A model generated the notes under the pieces. That model searched no databases. It worked only from the letters and a program-made list of their open reading frames with translations, and was not told the origin of the DNA. Position numbers and translations under genes: made by a program. Below are positions 5,299 to 5,440 of a DNA stretch of 5,440 nucleotides, piece after piece; position 1 is the first letter of the stretch; every line of letters starts with the position of its first letter. Origin of the DNA: Pseudomonadota bacterium (lineage in GTDB: Bacteria; Pseudomonadota; Alphaproteobacteria; Rhizobiales; Xanthobacteraceae); assembly GCA_023433965.1 (NCBI GenBank), contig JAEYTQ010000096.1, positions 1 through 5,440 on the forward strand, in the 5' to 3' direction.

Positions 5299-5440
<142 letters not shown>

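Overview
The window looks like a chromosomal housekeeping segment from an alphaproteobacterium of the Bradyrhizobium / Rhodopseudomonas group (Nitrobacteraceae). Three things point there. The DNA is GC-rich with strong G/C third-position preference. The RlmN and IalB-type proteins match what I recall of that group. The intergenic spaces carry palindromic repeats starting GTCATTCCGGG and GTCATTGCGAG, which I recall as abundant in those genomes. The assignment rests on recognition, not on a search.

Layout. A medium-chain quinone oxidoreductase-like gene runs off the left edge on the minus strand (1-592). It is divergent from a short-chain dehydrogenase on the plus strand (733-1572), and the 140-base spacer between them holds a perfect TATAAT and an inverted repeat. 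All remaining genes are on the plus strand: a secreted IalB-family protein (1688-2335), the rRNA/tRNA adenine methyltransferase rlmN (2537-3739), a small four-helix membrane protein of unknown function (3868-4362), a six-helix PAP2 phosphatase (4458-5234), and the first 37 codons of argG (5329 to the right edge).

How the genes relate. The plus-strand genes are separated by gaps of 95-201 bases, three of them filled by hairpin repeats, so they are probably separately transcribed neighbours and not one tight operon. Their roles are mostly unrelated: redox or acyl-CoA metabolism, an envelope protein, ribosome modification, lipid or undecaprenyl phosphate dephosphorylation, and arginine synthesis. 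I see no phage, IS transposase, CRISPR array, tRNA or rRNA, and no convincing new multi-gene system.

Most interesting points: the composite two-module palindromic element in the rlmN leader and its solo, inverted relative before the PAP2 gene; a short-chain dehydrogenase resembling 2,4-dienoyl-CoA reductase but lacking the catalytic tyrosine at both known positions; a PAP2 enzyme with Glu in place of the motif-2 His; and a possible operator over the divergent promoter.
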